A stretch of DNA of 44,399 nt from Salisapilia sapeloensis (taxonomy: Eukaryota; Oomycota; Peronosporomycetes; Peronosporales; Salisapiliaceae): the NCBI GenBank assembly GCA_023334545.1, contig JAADVB010000158.1, positions 1 to 44,399 on the forward strand, written 5' to 3'. The position numbers and the translations under genes were made by a program. Shown one piece after another: positions 20,106 to 31,130 of this stretch. Each line of letters starts with the position of its first letter. The first letter of the stretch is position 1. The notes beneath the pieces were generated by a model. The model ran no database searches, was not told the origin of the DNA, and worked only from the letters and a program-made list of their open reading frames with translations.

Positions 20106-23100
20106 TTATGTCTCTTCCACTTGTTCTTCGAGAAATTCGACGTTCCCACTCTTGTCGGCTCGAGCCAATAGCTGTCGAGCTCGTAGTAACAAGTCGGCGC
20201 TCTCGTCTTCGTCGCTGAATGCCTCATCAAAGTCACTTCCGATCTCTTCACCCAATTCCTCTAGTTCTCTCTGCGCAACTTCAGAACTGGCACTACTACT
20301 CACTTCCTTTAACGCTCGTTCTAACAGACTACTCTTGTCTTTTGAAGTCGTGTAGCGATAGGCACTGCTGTCTTCACTACTATCCTCCTTCTCTTCCGTC
20401 TCTCCTCCTGGAGGTAGCCATTCCGTCTTAAGCTCCGTCTCAGATGCATCGGACGACTCATGCGGTCTCTCCCAGTCCACTACTTTGGTCTTCGGTACAC
20501 TACGCTCTGGTCTCTCATATGACTGTAGCTGTAGCTGATCATAAAATTCATTCCTCAGCGCCTGGATCCGTTGCTCCAGCTCTTTTTCCTTTTCCAAATG
20601 TTGTACTCGATTGAATGCTTCCATCTCGAAAAGCTCCATTTCGTCCTTTTGCCGTTTACTATCGACTTGGAACTTTATCTTCTCTCGATGCAAACGTACC
20701 ATATCCTGCACACGTTCATACTCCTTCTCGACAGCAGCAGACGACTCTTGCAGCCGCTCTCTCGCCTGCTTTTCCAACATTTGAATCTGTTCCATCCGTT
20801 TCTCCTGACTCTGCTTCTCAATTTCACGCAATTCAATCATCCGCTTCCTCTCCTCCTCCACTAGACTCTTACTCCTCTCTTCTTCCAACCTCCTGAGCCT
20901 CTTCTTCTCCTCCTTCCTCTTCCTGTCTTCTTCTTCCAACTCCTTCACCTTTCGTTCTAAAGCTTTCAACTCATCTCTCTTTTCCTCCACCTGTCTCTCC
21001 TCTTTTTCTATACGTCGACGCTCGAGTATCTGTTGCTCTACAACCTGTCGAGGGTAATTTCCAAACGCTGGATACTGATGCTGAGGTAGTGGCCAGTACT
21101 TCCACCCATTCGAGTCGCGAGCGTACTTGACTGTCTCTGTCAGGTCGAAATGAGAGCTTAGATGCTGCATCACTTGCAGCATTTCCTCTACATTCACAAC
21201 ATTCTGCTGTTGGAAGAACGTTTCGATCGAAATACGATCCTGTGCTGCTAACAATGCACTGCGACTGCACCGTAAGAAAGCTATTACTGCTGCATACAAA
21301 AGCTCTGGTTGATCAGGATAGGTAAAGATGTAGTCAAATAGCATCATCCACGCATTCTCCGTCAACACTTCCGTCAACAAGGTCTGTAGGAGACGCCAGA
21401 TATACAATTCTGCATCGACACCTATCTCGATCAAGTGATGACGTAGCTGCAGATCCACTTGTCCCAATAGTTGGTCCAGAAAATGAATTAAAGGAGCAGG
21501 AGAATGAGGGAAGTGGGATAAATAACTACTACAGTAATGCGTCAAAACGACTACACTCGTCTCAAATGCTGCCAAGTCGTTCGACTGGAAGACCTTGACG
21601 AAAGGGTACACGACGGACGGAACGTAGTCGCTTTCTTGGAACGCTGGACACCAGTAAGCTAGAGCTGACAAGATTTTTTTTAATCGACGCAGTAGACGTT
21701 GATCTCGAAGTGGATATCGCTTTTCTAACGATCCGACGGACTCATGTCGACCTCGTGCCACTAGATGGCGAAATGCAGTTTCATTCTTCGGTAGTTGGAG
21801 TAGGAATCTCCATGCTAAGAGACGATACTTCTTCGGGTATGCTCCATATGCATTTAAAACGCCTTCCAATCGTTTCTTATTTGTTTCCATGGCAAATGGA
21901 GAGAGTGTCGAAGCAGATTCTCGAAACGGATGCATTCGATGCACGTCGTCTGTCGGGCTACAAGAGTCGGAGACCAGCGCTTTCTTGGATACTTGGTGAT
22001 GGGGTTTACTATGCTGTACAGTCGATTTTCTTTTCGTTGTACTATGTGCTTGGATACGTTCATAGGGAAGCACAGGCTTGCTTCTATATGTGGAAGGACG
22101 TGTCCTACTTGTCTTCTTCACCTTCTGACTCGATTCAGGACGAGAGAGAAAGTCATTTGCGACGTTCATGTCGAAAAATAATAAAGACCCATCTCTAGAA
22201 ATATACTCGTTAGCGTCTTCTACATTAGTAAAATCAAATGTGGACGTACTGAGTACAAGCAGATAGATATCGAGCATGACATTCCACGGCAAATTTTGTA
22301 ATTTTGTGGCCTCGACAGGCGATTTCAGACTTGATCGTCGGAGATTTCGCACTCACGTCAAGGCAGAAGACCGTGCCATCGCCGCCTAAGATCATGAGAA
22401 GATTGTCGTATCCAGGGACAAAGACGTGCTAAAGCAAGAGATCAGTAAGATTATAACGATCTAGTAAAATATGAGAAACGTACATCCATGACTTTATCAA
22501 TGGGGGAAGGCAGCTCAATGACACGAACGACAGTGTGCGTTTGAAAGTCCCAAATATACAGCAATGATGCTCGGCCACTATACAAGCATGAGTACAAGGG
22601 TTACACAGAAAGTAGTATGTGTGGGACCTTGCGATGAGCATTTTCAAGTCACTCGAGATACTGAATTGGCGTAATCCGGGTGGAAATTCTGTCTCTGCTA
22701 AAGAGAAGCGGTGTTTAACTGCAAACGTATCCAAGTCCCACATCATGATTAAACTATCGTGAAAGCAGACTGCGACGAGGTTTTCGTTTGGGACGAACCT
22801 TGCCTGGTACAAATAAAGTTATAAGCTGTACAAAGCAAAATGGTCGAATGTAAAGGTATACTTGTGCAACGTCTGGTCGAGCACTAAGTACTCGATAACG
22901 AGACCAGTCCTTTGTTTCCCACAGACTGACGGAATCTTTAGAAGCTGTTAAGGCTAGCTTACCGGACTTTTGGAAATCGACGTGTGGAGCAGGATGAGGA
23001 TGTCCTCGTAATGTACTTATCAACTCTTGTGTCGATACGTCTATACAACGTGCCTGGATATAATATAGAGTTAATACAGATGTAAGGAAGCTCTTTATGA

Positions 23101-23439
23101 AAAGGATAGTACCACGTTGTTTTCACATGAAACTAGCAGCTCAAACTTCCGGACTGGGTTAAAGCAGCACGAGATAACGCGAGCGCCAACGTGTTGAACG
23201 AGACTGTAGCGATTCGTAGTAACGAAGAAGACAAATAACCTCCCTTTTTCATCGGCCGCAGCCAAAGCCTCACCCGTCGGATTGAAAGCTAGTGCTTGAA
23301 AACCAGCATGCTTACGACGGGAAGAGCCTGTCATTGGGAGACTTCGGATACTAGCTAAGAGACCATTCGCACTAATTACCGGCTTCCGTGGCCAGATCAC
23401 GCCACTCTGTGTGACGCGAAGTTCAAGCGACTGTACCAT
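20106..23439 (-). CDS. TBC1D31: TBC1D31 (WDR67) homologue: WD40 repeats, TBC domain, coiled coil; six exons
   Basis: Proposed exons on the minus strand: 23439-23113, 23053-22862, 22803-22628, 22577-22484, 22428-22250, 22194-20106. The five introns are 50-59 nt with GT...AG ends, and the phases agree, giving 1018 aa (human TBC1D31 is about 1066). The N-terminal third carries WD40 repeats, e.g. GKLALTASKDSVSLWETKDW, ENLVAVCFHDSLIMMWDLDT and ASLLYIWDFQTHTVVRV. The TBC domain follows (about 410-660; AYPKKYRLLAWRFLLQLP, DAELYIWRLLQTLLTEVL), then a long charged coiled coil (~715-860) and an acidic tail. The arginine and glutamine fingers of active Rab-GAPs are not evident, as expected for this subfamily. 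In animals TBC1D31 sits at centrosomes and ciliary bases, so a basal-body role fits a zoosporic oomycete. Reading the last exon alone would wrongly start it at a GTG at 22352. Confidence 0.88.
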
Positions 23440-23720
23440 CTAGACCCTTTCGTGATTCGATGTTCCAACTTGTTGTCAGTCGTTTGTTTTCTAGAACAAT
23501 ACATAAATGCTGTCGGTGTTATGAGACAAAGAGAAGAAAAAGATGGAAGAAAACATTAAAGGCATTTCGTATCGGTTGCTGTATCTGATTGTGCACCAAG
23601 TTAATGTATAGATTATATTGATCACATAGTTTTAAATGAACGAAAAAGATAGATGTGTGATTTCTACAAGCGTGCGTGTTACTGGTCCCAGTTGAACTGG
23701 AATGTCACGTCGACACCTGC

Positions 23721-25547
23721 TCATATCATTTTCCATACGCCTTTAGATGTACTTCGAGTAGGTGTAGAATAGAAAGTCTTACCGTAATGAATGAGATTAT
23801 ACTGCAATAGGAAGAATACACAAAGCAGGAAGCGGCCTTGAATCTGTAGTGCCTGGTTCTCCAAGACAAATGCAAGCAGATACGCTGGGGAGAACCCAAA
23901 CTGTCGTTTCAGGGTAAAATGTAGAATGATAAATGAAAGCACTTCTAGCATAGAGTACACGATCAAATTGAAAGCCGTATCATGCAATTGATCCGATGTC
24001 ATATTTCTTGAATGAGGATAGTAGGCAGCATTCGGCAGATGGAAGAGAATACTAATATAAGCCACATAGATAATTGGTACCACAGCTTCAATATACTCTG
24101 TAAGGACACAGTATTCGCTGTGGAAAAGCATCTTTAATGCTTGCTCTATCAAAATATCGTCCCCTGCTTTTATGTTCGATATTGTGCTTTTCCTCTCTTT
24201 AGCATTTTCCTGGCATGTTTCATCAAGACCTTCGGAAGGTAGCACCTGCGAAACGTTAGAAACATCATCAGTATGCAAAATTGCTTCTGCTGGAGATAAT
24301 TCATCTTCTTTTGGACCCACTATTTCATCTTCATCTTTGTTCTCCATACCACTTTTTTCATCGCAATTTTCACTTGGCTTCGTCTCTCGCATAGTGAAGC
24401 TTCTCGCTACAGTCCTATTCGATTTGAGGACAGCAGCTATTACCTGTGGATTGTATTTAATGTATGAATTTATGGCGATGCATTTAGCGCAGAGTAGATC
24501 GTACAGCTGCGGATCCTCACAGATTTTACTAACTTTAGAAAATAAGTCAGGCCTATTCTCGTCTTTCAGAGTTTTCCGTAGTAATTTATGGTTGCTCCGA
24601 AGTCTCAGAACAAGAAATAAATTTTGAAGAGCATCAATGGATATGATGAAAACTGTGACCAGGGTAGATGACGATGTCTGCATGCATACGGAAACAAAGA
24701 GAGCGCTGTAAGTTCCAACACTGAAAGTAGTCATCTCAGGAATACTCTCTGGTGGCCAGTTTCCAGCAAATACAAAACCGCTCTTGCATGCAATCTTGAG
24801 CACTGGCAGTAGCAAGATAGCGTATGGTTGGTAAGTGGGAGGTAGTACCTGAAACACTGTGCTATACGCAGCGTAGAGTACAACGACGCAAGATAGAAAG
24901 TAGACATTTACTCCTTGCTTTTTAAGACCATCACGTAGATTACGATCATTCTTCAGCTTATGCAATCCGATTGCCAGCATCGTTGCAATGATATGGAATG
25001 CTGAGAAAGAGAGGGCGTTGAAAACAATCCCGAATGGGGTTGGAAAGGTCCATACGATAGCAAGTATGATATAGGAACAAAGGTAAAGTGTACCTGTAAC
25101 TACCGCGATCAAAAACCCTTGAAGTACGGACACCTGAGCGATAGATAATAATTGTGCTGTCTGGCAGGTTACACCGATGGATACAATGAACCCCATGCAA
25201 AACACGCGAAACCAGAAAGCGGTTTGTTTGGAGAGATCTTCTTGAACAGGTTGCATATCGATAAACTCTAATACAATGCTGGTACCGATTCCAGGCAATA
25301 TTGATACAAAGCATATCAACATGACGTGAAAAACTGAAGTGGTCTCGTAATAGTGCTTAAAAGCTTCCAGCCTCTCCAACGAATACATGCCTTGATTGTA
25401 AATCTGTATCTTTTTCCACGACTTGTACAACGAATTCGCTGACTTGGAGAGCGAGCTAAATGCACGCTTTGTTGTGTCCTTTGCAAATGCTGGTTTTATA
25501 CTTTGAATGCCGTCAGTTTCTTTGTCAAATGGATGTACTTTGGTCAT
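23721..25547 (-). CDS. Polytopic membrane protein of an apparently oomycete-type paralogous family, function unknown
   Basis: Product of 608 aa from ATG 25547; the frame opens 24 codons earlier only via GTG. Residues 1-60 are hydrophilic and include SLYKSWKKIQIYNQGMYSLE. Two hydrophobic blocks follow, roughly residues 75-340 (seven or eight helices, e.g. FRVFCMGFIVSIGVTCQTAQ and FGIVFNALSFSAFHIIATML) and residues 505-600 (three helices). Between them lies a ~150-residue charged cytosolic-looking linker (ENKDEDEIVGPKEDELSP). The SLERLEAFKHYYETTS entry into the first membrane block resembles a large set of uncharacterised Phytophthora membrane proteins that I recall only as hypothetical. I cannot assign transport or receptor function. 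The gene is flanked by TBC1D31 and the carboxypeptidase, all on the minus strand. Confidence 0.7.
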   Translation of the reverse strand: MTKVHPFDKETDGIQSIKPAFAKDTTKRAFSSLSKSANSLYKSWKKIQIYNQGMYSLERLEAFKHYYETTSVFHVMLICFVSILPGIGTSIVLEFIDMQPVQEDLSKQTAFWFRVFCMGFIVSIGVTCQTAQLLSIAQVSVLQGFLIAVVTGTLYLCSYIILAIVWTFPTPFGIVFNALSFSAFHIIATMLAIGLHKLKNDRNLRDGLKKQGVNVYFLSCVVVLYAAYSTVFQVLPPTYQPYAILLLPVLKIACKSGFVFAGNWPPESIPEMTTFSVGTYSALFVSVCMQTSSSTLVTVFIISIDALQNLFLVLRLRSNHKLLRKTLKDENRPDLFSKVSKICEDPQLYDLLCAKCIAINSYIKYNPQVIAAVLKSNRTVARSFTMRETKPSENCDEKSGMENKDEDEIVGPKEDELSPAEAILHTDDVSNVSQVLPSEGLDETCQENAKERKSTISNIKAGDDILIEQALKMLFHSEYCVLTEYIEAVVPIIYVAYISILFHLPNAAYYPHSRNMTSDQLHDTAFNLIVYSMLEVLSFIILHFTLKRQFGFSPAYLLAFVLENQALQIQGRFLLCVFFLLQYNLIHYGKTFYSTPTRSTSKGVWKMI

Positions 25548-25956
25548 CTTGCAGTCGCACAAAGTTATGCTGATCACGACGCAGATTGAAAGGCCGTGTA
25601 CGTGTTTGATTGCACCCACTCGGCACTTGTGGTAGACCTTTTATGAAACCACTTCTTAATTTATCTGACTAGGGAGACTTCTCTTGCATACTAGCGATCG
25701 AGGATTCAAGTTGCTATGAAATGGACTCTATCTTTAGACACGAATTTCTTCTTTCTTGTGGGCTACGTTTTAATATATTAAATGATTCACCTACCTTGTC
25801 TTCTCTTCTTGAATCAATAATGCATGCATGGTTTTGGAATAGACTATCAAAAGAATCATTAGTTTAAGCAGAATTTATGGTTCTATATTCATTGAAAGCA
25901 AGTGAGCTCTAGTATATAGTACAACAAGCAAAAATCTCTCTCTACGTATGATAGAT
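25548..25956. other. AT-rich spacer between membrane-protein and carboxypeptidase genes
   Basis: No coding frame, RNA gene or clear repeat was seen. It should include the promoter of the membrane-protein gene and the terminator of the carboxypeptidase gene. The far end is strongly AT-rich (e.g. around 25860-25940). Confidence 0.45.
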
Positions 25957-27421
25957 TTACAAAAGTTCATTTTTGAGGAACTTATTGATCATAGTCAATG
26001 CTATGGCTGGTTGGTCGACAGGAACCTGATGACCAGCTTCAAACACGCGTAGGAACGTTAATCGATTAAAGTGTCGAACACTGCCTGCCGATTTTAACTC
26101 GCCGTTCAATGCTACCATGAAAGGATGTTCTTCGACTGAATTAAATCCACTCTTGCCACTCCATTCCATCCCTAACGTCCACGCCTGACCTCCGTACCAG
26201 TTGCAAGTCAAGTCAGCATCACCATAGTACACAAGTACCCTTATCTTTACGTCATCCAGTAACTTAGCCACGTTGTCTTCATAACTCTTCATCAGGTCAG
26301 TTGCAAATGCCATAGTAACCGCGTCACTACACTCATGCCATCGCATTGAAACATTGAAATATGTCTGTACATGCTTTGAATTCAAGAATGCTGTCACGGC
26401 TGTAATGTCGTAGCAAGGATTTGCATCTTCAGAGCTACATTGCTTCCGGATATCGTATGCACTCCGATGGGTTGAAGTCAGGATGGACATAATGTCTTGC
26501 GCACATATTGCTGCTCGAACACACGATATGCTGCTTGACTGGCATTCATGCGCCAATCGAACACAATGTATAAGCTCCTTTTCGGCTTTTGCATGCGTCT
26601 CATCATCTATCAACTTGATACCATAGTTGTTCTTTTCGACCATATCAAGCATATGACTCCCTTGTACAGCAGGATTAACAAGTCCATTTCCAATGACAAT
26701 TCCTCTTAATGCAATTTGAATAGAGTCTCGCTTTAAACGTTGGCTTTGCTCCCATAGATATAAAGCAATTGCTGGGATGTAATGTCCCGCTGTCTCCACA
26801 AATATCGTTAGAAGTTGTTCTTGCTACCAAGTAGCTACAGCACTTACCATAGGATTCCCCAGCAATATACACGTCTCGTCCTATCAATTCTGGATGCTTT
26901 ATATAAAAGCCTTGTAGAAAGGAATAAAAGTTGTCCATGACTCCTTCCTCATTAACTTCGTAGTCAAAGAAACGACCGGTTGAAAACCCGGTATGAGTCG
27001 GCTGATCTACGAATACAACATTCGCTTCTGATGTCCACGAATGCTGATTGAACCAAGTGCTTAGATTGTGGTCGATGTGGCAAGGTCCAAGCTCTCGCAG
27101 TGCACTCGACATAGAGGAACAACCAGGTCCACCTGCCAGCCAAATTACCAACGGATCTTCCGTCGGTACACTTCGAGACTCGACGTACCAGTAAAAGTAG
27201 TCGACGCTAGGCCTGTTCTCAAGCTGGATGTATCCAGCTTGATTCCTCGTCAGGCCGCAAGACGAGAGATCCTTGTTGTCTACGGTAAAACGAGAGGGAG
27301 ATTCAGATACAGTCGTCAGCATCTCTTCAAACCATGTCGAGAGGGTCGGACATAATGTCCACAAAATCACAGCTACTAGCGCTATGCCCACCGCAATCCA
27401 TGTGGATATGTGCTGTCTCAT
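25957..27421 (-). CDS. Serine carboxypeptidase (peptidase S10), secreted or vacuolar; two exons
   Basis: Exons 27421-26848 and 26789-25957 join across a 58-nt GT...AG intron to give 468 aa. Splicing restores the nucleophile motif GESYAGHYIPA, which the intron cuts between Tyr and Ala. The catalytic Asp is in YYGDADLTCNWYGG and the His in FEAGHQVPVDQP, so the Ser-Asp-His triad is intact. VIWLAGGPGCSSMSSALRE supplies the oxyanion-hole region. The N terminus (WIAVGIALVAVILWTLCP) is a signal peptide or anchor. S10 enzymes remove C-terminal residues at acidic pH in vacuoles or outside the cell. The frame continues upstream of ATG 27421, but that part overlaps the divergent nucleoside hydrolase gene in antisense and lacks conservation. 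Several cysteines suggest disulphides. Confidence 0.93.
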
Positions 27422-27562
27422 TATACGATTTTTAGCCAAATGAGCCGTGTGCTGCAACGGGCCAGCCTCAACGGCGTCCATGTAGCTAGTTGTATCCTTC
27501 TGCGGAAGAGAAGTAATGCGACTGTCGAAGATTTTATGCAAGTCCATTTCGCTTATAACGAG

Positions 27563-28589
27563 ATGAAAGTGGTCATTGACACGGACGCCGGCGTCGACGA
27601 TGCCATCGCACTTATGATGGCTGTGCACGGTCTTCCAAACGATGTCGTAGCCGCCACCACCGTCTTTGGTAACGTGAACATACAACAAGCGACGCATAAC
27701 ACGCAACAGTAACCTCCTACTAGCTACCCGTCTACTATCCGATCATGGGTCTAATGATGCTATCTAGCGTTCTAGAGACTGCAGGCAGAAAGGATATTCC
27801 TGTGTATAGTGGTGCATCCCGTCCTATCGTCAGTAGCATATCGGACTACAAGTGGGATGTACGTACTACATGTCTATTATAGATAAAGCAGACCATCTTA
27901 CGTGTTCATAGGGTCACGGCGCGGATGGCATGGGCAATCAACTACAGGTCATAGAGGACACGGGTCCTCAAAAGAACGTAGCAGTGGAGAAACTAATTGA
28001 TTTATCCCACCGATACGAAAAGGAGCTTACGATCATTGCCATTGGACCTCTCACCAACATCGCATTGGCCATCCTTTTGGACCCGACGATCACTTCTCGC
28101 GTCAAGCAGTTTATCGTTATGGGCGGACTCTCGCGTGGTGAAGGTAACCACGGACCCCACGCAGAGTACAACGTCGGCTGTGATCCCGAAGCGACGAACA
28201 TTGTATATCAACACTGCACGGCAGACCAACTAGTTATCGTGCCGTGGGAAACGTGTATCGACCACGCGCTTCCCTGGTCTGTCTTTGACCAAGTCTTTAG
28301 CGAAGAAGCAGCTCCGACTGGCCACGGGCCGTACATCCACCGTATCTGGCAGTTCACTAGGAAACTCCTGGCGAACGAAGGCTTTGCTCCATGTGACGCC
28401 TACGCCGTGGCTCTCCTCGATTCAAATTACGTCATCGAGAGCAAGAAAATGCATGGACGCATCCATTTGGCACATGACGAGTATCGTGGAGCGAATGAAT
28501 GGAATGAGAACGAGCATCCGAATGCAACGGTGGTAACGAAAGTCGACAAGGACGTTTTCACGACACTCCTTCGTCGACTAGCAGCTTAG
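27563..28589 (+). CDS. Inosine-uridine-preferring nucleoside hydrolase (IUNH family); three exons
   Basis: Exons 27563-27708, 27768-27858 and 27912-28589 (introns 59 and 53 nt) yield 304 aa, typical for this family. The N-terminal metal-binding loop is VIDTDAGVDDAIAL (canonical DxDxxxDD), and splicing rebuilds NVNIQQATHNTQHVLETAG and SDYKWDGHGADGMGN. Further markers are IGPLTNIALAI, VMGGLSRGEGN and NVGCDPEAT. The enzyme hydrolyses the N-glycosidic bond of ribonucleosides for purine/pyrimidine salvage, using a Ca2+-bound water. Base preference cannot be read from sequence. ATG 27563 fits the family start. In-frame upstream ATGs (27440, 27536) would add a leader that overlaps the divergent gene's promoter. 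The intergenic distance to the carboxypeptidase ATG is 141 bp. Confidence 0.92.
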
Positions 28590-28624
28590 ACCCGTATCAA
28601 AACACAAGGCAAACTCTTTCTTGT

Positions 28625-30889
28625 TTACTTGTTCGCTTCTGAATTCTTTTCAGCAGCTCTCTGTACGTCTCCATTACACTCAATCAATAACCTCGCAGCA
28701 CGCTCTTTTTCCATACCCATGTCCACTAGCTGTCGCACTCGGTCCGACCGACGGAAGCGGACAGTCAGCGGTCTTGTCTGTACCTTGATCATGTTGACAG
28801 CACGATCGACCGTATAGTGCTGCAACGGATGTCCATTCGCATGGACAAGAAGGTCTCCTATCTCTATCCTGCCACTCCTCTCGGCAGCAAATGACGCTCC
28901 GTCAGACGTGTTCGGGAAACCAGAGACACACAACTCGCCTCCGATTTTATGAAAGCAGATACCAAGCACGATATTGTCTTCCGTGAAGTGGACGTCATAC
29001 TCATTCTCCTTCGGTGTGCTTGTCATGGCTGTCGATCGAGGTGGCATGGCTATCATGGAAGACACAGGTCGAATGTCCTGTTGCGAATACTTTTGCTGCA
29101 GCATCGGGAGTTCGTTTCGTTCCGTTTCTGTGTCCGCTTCCAATCGAATAGATCCGTCTGTCGGAGACTCGATCTCCTCCTCTACACTCTCCAATCGCAC
29201 TCGCGTATCATCTTCCTCTACTTCTTCCTCCGCCTGCTCCTCTTCAATCGTAGGAGGTGGGAGGTGGTCACTGATGGAAGACGAGGCAGAGGCGTTCCGA
29301 TTGCGTGAGACGGGAGGCATATCGGCTAGACTGATGCCAACAGAAGAATCTTTTCGCTGGTCTGGCAATTCGTAAAAGACTAAAACAGGTTGGAAACGTC
29401 CGTTTAAACACTTGTCGACCACTTGGTCCCAATTGCCAACCTCATGAACGAGATTATCGTCAAACAAGAGCCACATCTGATGAGCAGTCGAGTAAAAGAG
29501 AGCAACGTAGTGTCGACCATAGTAGCATACAAAGCCTTTGAGACGATATGTCGTTCGGACACCACCGTTCCGGAACCGTACGACGGGCCCGACGGCATCG
29601 AAACTAGATGCCAAGTCCAATTGATCGGCAATACTACGCAAGACACCATCTACTTGTTCTCTCGTGGCTGTATTCGTGCCCCAGAGGATCGACAGAGCAA
29701 ACACCATCGGGAAACGACGTATCACACGCTCGCGATTTGTCTTCCCTTCACAGGTATCGGCGTCGCACTTGGACGCGACGTCTGCCCCGCCGTTCAGACG
29801 CAGCATGGCTTCCATCGATTCAAATGACTCGGCGTACAAGTCACTTGCGTAGACTGTGTAGACTAGATTCGAGTACAAGTCCCATGGAGACGCCGTGTGG
29901 CAGCTATCACATACGTATCTATCGTAGATCTGATGACTAAAGACAAGGTGAGGAATGCTGTTTTCATCATAGACTGCGCGTGGTGGTTCTTCGTCTAAGA
30001 AGGTACTTCCGTCTGTACCTTTATCATCCGACACGAGCCGTACAAAGGATCGGACCATCTCGGTCGTCTTCTGCGTCTCCTCAATCTCCGTCGCCTCCGT
30101 CTGCTGATGCATGAGGTTCAGCAACGCCAGCAACGTTTCCTCCGCGTCGTACATGGCTCCTTCCTGAAAGTTTTTGTCTGCTTTGAACAAGACGCTCAGA
30201 CCTTTGCGTAACGCCCTCGAGTGCACTGCGTGTCCACTCGAGGTGTTCTCGTACTCGGTCATGATAGACTTTAACGCGCGCAAGACGTTACTTTCGACCG
30301 TATGCAAGTCTTCTTTAATTTCTACATGCAGTAGAAAGTGACGCATGCAAGTAAGGTGCCAGAAACTCTGGATAATGACGTTTAAGAAGCAACTATTCTC
30401 TCCCGAAGCATTGAGTAACCCACGATGGACCGAAGCTCCTTTGACTTTCATATCAGACGCCGACTTGGAACGAGTGACGGCCAACGGAGCCTTGGCATCT
30501 GTCTTTTGTGTATCGTCTGATCCTGTATCACCATTATCATCTTCACTCGTGAGCTCCCGGAGATGATAAAGCCATTCTAACGCTGCATCTTCCGTCGTCG
30601 CATTCGCTTCCAAGACACTGTCACTACCACCAGACTGGACGCTTATGAGAAAAGCGAAACGACGACCTTCCCACGGTGCAACGCCAAGCACCTTGTATGA
30701 CCGTAATGGCTGGATCGTTCCGAGCGCTAAATGCTCTTGGGAGGGCTGGAATTTAAACGTATGGAGCTGCTTGTCGTGCGTCAGTACGCAGTAGCGCATG
30801 TGTCGTGGCCTTACATTGACAAGCGATCGTGTCTTGAGGTTCAACCATCCTCGCAGCAGGAGCGGACCAAAGGGTACTGCCTCTGGCAT
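28625..30889 (-). CDS. USP53/USP54-like deubiquitinase with PH, PDZ and UBA domains
   Basis: Product of 754 aa. Order: PH-like domain (~10-115; LLLRGWLNLKTR...EWLYHLREL), USP domain (~155-505), acidic linker, PDZ domain (~620-700; GICFHKIGGELCVSGF...GDLLVHANG) and C-terminal UBA (~710-750; VRQLVDMGMEKERAARLLI). The Cys box GENSCFLNVIIQSFWHL places the nucleophile at Cys167. The His box YYGRHYVALFY gives His460, followed by WLLFDDNLV. These boxes look like USP53/USP54, long thought inactive in animals but more recently linked to Lys63-chain cleavage. The catalytic residues are present here. CDSCH and CDADTCEG cysteine pairs may bind zinc. PH and PDZ suggest recruitment to membrane complexes. 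The gene is divergent from TFIIS across 241 bp. Confidence 0.88.
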   Translation of the reverse strand: MPEAVPFGPLLLRGWLNLKTRSLVNVRPRHMRYCVLTHDKQLHTFKFQPSQEHLALGTIQPLRSYKVLGVAPWEGRRFAFLISVQSGGSDSVLEANATTEDAALEWLYHLRELTSEDDNGDTGSDDTQKTDAKAPLAVTRSKSASDMKVKGASVHRGLLNASGENSCFLNVIIQSFWHLTCMRHFLLHVEIKEDLHTVESNVLRALKSIMTEYENTSSGHAVHSRALRKGLSVLFKADKNFQEGAMYDAEETLLALLNLMHQQTEATEIEETQKTTEMVRSFVRLVSDDKGTDGSTFLDEEPPRAVYDENSIPHLVFSHQIYDRYVCDSCHTASPWDLYSNLVYTVYASDLYAESFESMEAMLRLNGGADVASKCDADTCEGKTNRERVIRRFPMVFALSILWGTNTATREQVDGVLRSIADQLDLASSFDAVGPVVRFRNGGVRTTYRLKGFVCYYGRHYVALFYSTAHQMWLLFDDNLVHEVGNWDQVVDKCLNGRFQPVLVFYELPDQRKDSSVGISLADMPPVSRNRNASASSSISDHLPPPTIEEEQAEEEVEEDDTRVRLESVEEEIESPTDGSIRLEADTETERNELPMLQQKYSQQDIRPVSSMIAMPPRSTAMTSTPKENEYDVHFTEDNIVLGICFHKIGGELCVSGFPNTSDGASFAAERSGRIEIGDLLVHANGHPLQHYTVDRAVNMIKVQTRPLTVRFRRSDRVRQLVDMGMEKERAARLLIECNGDVQRAAEKNSEANK

Positions 30890-31130
30890 TTATCTTCCGT
30901 TCTGTACTCAAAAGTCCGTCTCTTTCCTTGTGATTGGGTGTTATTTCTTTTTAATGTCCAATCAAGAAGATGTTAAGAAACACGGCTGAAAGGATCCGTT
31001 AGACACAAGTACGCATTGAAACATCACATAACGCAGTAGGCAGGTGCCCCATCCATTCGATCTTCCCTCGTCGTCCACCGATCGATATTCTACGTTGCTC
31101 TCCAGTTATTCTCTTGCAAGCTTTGGTATA

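Noticed and set aside
20106-22352. Stand-alone 748-aa TBC gene starting at GTG 22352
   Set aside because: The first 50 residues read through an intron. Splicing at 22249/22195 restores WD40 sequence and joins the upstream exons.
461-23322. Identical 15-mer ACCAGCATGCTTACG at about 461 and about 23306
   Set aside because: In 44 kb, one shared 15-mer is expected by chance, and the second copy is inside TBC1D31 coding sequence.
27422-27706. Upstream extension of the carboxypeptidase frame by 95 codons
   Set aside because: It is antisense to the first exon of the nucleoside hydrolase, and the hydrophobic signal/anchor begins right after ATG 27421.
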